Source: Bacteroides mediterraneensis (GTDB lineage Bacteria; Bacteroidota; Bacteroidia; Bacteroidales; Bacteroidaceae). From it: 64,000 nucleotides of DNA. A program made the position numbers and the translations under genes. Positions 62,058-64,000 of the stretch are shown piece by piece. Numbering within the stretch: the stretch's first letter is position 1; each line of letters opens with the position of its first letter. Under the pieces are notes generated by a model. It did not search any database. It saw only the letters and a list, made by a program, of their open reading frames with translations, and was not told where the DNA came from. The stretch lies in the NCBI RefSeq assembly GCF_025993685.1, contig NZ_DAJPEN010000001.1, positions 1,674,001 through 1,738,000 of the forward strand, written 5' to 3'.

Positions 62058-64000
62058 TTATTTGAGTTTTGCTAATATATCCCCGAACTTGGCATAATTG
62101 ACTACCACACCATCATCAAGGTCGAAGCTGATGGCTTGTTCGGCCACTACCTGCAAACGTTCGTGATACTCACGGCACTCATCGAGTTGCTTCTGAAGTG
62201 TTTGAAGTTGCTTGCTTTCTTTGGTAGTCAGTTCTGCCCGGCGCATATCGAGTTTTTTAATCTCCTGCTCCAAGTGTTCTATGAAAGGGAGGAGGTATTT
62301 GGCTCGGATACGTTCCACTGTATAGGCATTCATGCGATGCATATAAGCTATTACCTGGAAGGTACCTTTCTTGGATGCGAACAGCCAGTAAATCGGACGG
62401 TTCTGATACATCTTTTTATGGTCTTTCCAGAAGTCCTTCACGAAATATTGTTCCAATGTTTTACCCAAGCATTGCTCCATGTAGTTCAGATTCTCTACTT
62501 GCGTTTCTTCTCCAAATGCGATGCGAACAAAGTCTGCCATACGCAGAGGGGCATTGTCACTGAAACCACAGTCACTGTTCATCAAAGGCAGGATGCCGTC
62601 ATCATCTATGTCATACTTCCTGCCGTGATAAGAGTAGGGGGCAATCTCTTCTTCGGTCGGTTCTGGATGTGCGATATGTAATCCCGGTTTGTCCAAACGG
62701 TAACGTCCCATCATGCATCCCACGGCATAACTGATGAGCTGTTTGATAATAACATCATCGTTCCACTTCATCACCTTAGGCACATCTTCACCTTCCTCAG
62801 ATGGTACAAAGGAGATTTCACCCTGTTGTAGAATGGTGATTTCATCAATCGGTACGTCGGGTGTCAGTTCATCTTGCAGACCGTATATTTCGATAAACTG
62901 GCGGTTGAGTTCTTCTTCGTTCTCATGCAGTTGGCTGAACATTTGCTCCCACTTTTTCTTGTATTGTTCCACGAGCCATTTCAGACTATCAGGCTTTGGA
63001 GTAGCTAAATCAATGTAGATGTATTCACCTATTTCATTATTTTGTTGTTCAATTTTTTTGTTGATATGGGTGTTCTCATTTATAGTCAAAAGGGGATTGG
63101 TCTCAAAGTCCCATGAGCTCTCGTGGGAATTCCAATCAGATTTGGAAATATAAATATTTTGCTTTACAACTTTATCTATATTGCTAATAGGTAAATATGG
63201 TATATTTCCAACAGAACCACTAAAAAGATTTATAGTTGGATTTATTATATTTGAGAATATACTAATCAGTTTAGTATTTACGTATCCTAAAGTTTCTACG
63301 ATATTTCTTGTATAAATATTACACGCTGCATGATCAAAAATAAATCCTTTGGGATAATATCGGAAAGCAATGCCAATATTAGAAGAAACAGAACTCCAAG
63401 AGATTGCTTCAAGATAATAATATTTAGGATTTCTAATTACTGAACGTTGTTTGCCTTTTTCATCGTAAAAGTTTTTTATCTCATATCCATCATTTTCCCA
63501 ATTAATAATATAGTCTTGATTACCATACCACTTTCTAAATCCTCCGCCTTTGTTACATGGGAACCATTTTAATCCGGATTGAGCCGCTGACGCGGCATTT
63601 TCAAAGCCGAAGCCTATACGGCTTCGGCTAACCTCGAACCAAAGGCGGAGAAATCTCGCATTGTCAGCAGTTGCCAGCCCCTGTGTTGGGCTGCAAACTG
63701 CTGACAATGCGAGATTTGACGTGTATATTTTTATAATATTGGCTGAAGCCCAATATCCAATCGGACATCCCGGAATTTTCTCGAAGTTGGATTGAGAAAC
63801 ATTGGGGTAATATATCTTGGCTCCATTCTCAGAATAGACAATATCTTCCACATCCTTTGTGTAGCCTTTGAAATAATATCGGAAATCAGGATTAGCCAAA
63901 GTCTTTTCAAAGAGAAGTTTCAAGTGTTTTTGGTCAAACTCTTGGAATGTACGCTCTACAAGGCGGAAATATGTTCCACAAGCTTCTGGGTCCTTCGTGT
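62058..64000 (-). CDS. pglX: BREX adenine-specific methyltransferase PglX, C-terminal part
   Basis: At least 647 residues are present; the frame is open to the window edge, and the apparent start at 63923 is an internal TTG. The segment includes the conserved PglX target-recognition stretch GLATADNARFLRLWFEV and FRKWYGNQDYIINWEND and an AT-rich variable half, then a helical C-terminus. The catalytic NPPY region lies outside. PglX methylates the BREX site that marks self DNA. A 22-bp inverted repeat interrupts the conserved region. Confidence 0.9.
   Translation of the reverse strand, partial: TKDPEACGTYFRLVERTFQEFDQKHLKLLFEKTLANPDFRYYFKGYTKDVEDIVYSENGAKIYYPNVSQSNFEKIPGCPIGYWASANIIKIYTSNLALSAVCSPTQGLATADNARFLRLWFEVSRSRIGFGFENAASAAQSGLKWFPCNKGGGFRKWYGNQDYIINWENDGYEIKNFYDEKGKQRSVIRNPKYYYLEAISWSSVSSNIGIAFRYYPKGFIFDHAACNIYTRNIVETLGYVNTKLISIFSNIINPTINLFSGSVGNIPYLPISNIDKVVKQNIYISKSDWNSHESSWDFETNPLLTINENTHINKKIEQQNNEIGEYIYIDLATPKPDSLKWLVEQYKKKWEQMFSQLHENEEELNRQFIEIYGLQDELTPDVPIDEITILQQGEISFVPSEEGEDVPKVMKWNDDVIIKQLISYAVGCMMGRYRLDKPGLHIAHPEPTEEEIAPYSYHGRKYDIDDDGILPLMNSDCGFSDNAPLRMADFVRIAFGEETQVENLNYMEQCLGKTLEQYFVKDFWKDHKKMYQNRPIYWLFASKKGTFQVIAYMHRMNAYTVERIRAKYLLPFIEHLEQEIKKLDMRRAELTTKESKQLQTLQKQLDECREYHERLQVVAEQAISFDLDDGVVVNYAKFGDILAKLK
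63583..63629. repeat. Two hairpins in pglX
   Basis: GCCGC/GCGGC (63583-63596) and a 10-bp stem AGCCGAAGCC/GGCTTCGGCT (about 63605-63629) lie just downstream, in gene direction, of the 22-bp inverted repeat. Confidence 0.6.
63651..63717. repeat. Perfect 22-bp inverted repeat inside pglX
   Basis: The arms at 63651-63672 and 63696-63717 are exact reverse complements over 22 bp with a 23-bp spacer that itself contains CAGCCC/GGGCTG. It lies at the codons for the conserved TADNARF motif. Such repeats are typical of site-specific recombination or inversion sites. Confidence 0.85.

Noticed and set aside
1..64000. tRNA, rRNA and CRISPR arrays
   Set aside because: I looked for tRNA-like cloverleaf ends, rRNA signatures and regularly spaced repeats and found none I could support.

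Overview
The window looks like a chromosome segment of a gut Bacteroidota bacterium of the Bacteroides/Phocaeicola type. The evidence is a CTnDOT-family tra operon, several promoters with the Bacteroides -7 box TAnnTTTG, and Bacteroides-style housekeeping neighbours (mnmE, floA/nfeD, hcpR/hcp, TonB-dependent receptor). The sequence alone does not fix the species.

Region 1 (1-23.5 kb) is a large part of an integrative conjugative element (ICE). On the minus strand lie mobC (cut by the window edge), mobB relaxase and mobA, followed by a hairpin-rich putative oriT. On the plus strand, after a structured leader, comes a nearly complete tra operon: traA (ParA), two DUF3408 proteins, traD, traE, traF, traG (VirB4 ATPase), two small accessory genes, traI to traQ and a lysozyme. 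An AT-rich DUF4238 cargo gene follows. A minus-strand accessory operon then carries small proteins plus PcfK and PcfJ homologues.

Region 2 (23.5-30.8 kb) is AT-rich cargo. It holds a three-gene CBASS-like defence operon (CD-NTase, E2-like protein, SLATT two-TM effector). A convergent gene encodes a GHKL ATPase fused to a PD-(D/E)xK nuclease, a candidate undescribed defence gene. Next are a tyrosine recombinase truncated inside its catalytic domain and a protein with a zinc-ribbon-like start and four tandem excisionase-type HTH units. The region abuts the 3' end of mnmE, a likely attachment site.

Region 3 (30.8-54.3 kb) is ordinary chromosome: mnmE, msrC, a uridine phosphorylase, floA/nfeD, a TPR/PD40 protein, ttcA, hcpR-hcp with a palindromic operator, an M28 peptidase, an internally deleted TonB receptor, redox genes, an AraC regulator, an orphan radical SAM mobile pair B protein beside a metallo-hydrolase fragment, and two HxlR regulators. 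A five-gene operon follows: circularly permuted ATP-grasp, alpha-E, transglutaminase and two aspartoacylase-like proteins, the second apparently a pseudoenzyme.

Region 4 (54.5-64 kb) is the 3' half of a type 1 BREX locus on the minus strand: pglX (runs off the edge), an inserted SIR2-family gene, pglZ and brxL. A perfect 22-bp inverted repeat lies inside pglX. The window therefore carries at least two defence islands, one on a conjugative element and one on the chromosome.
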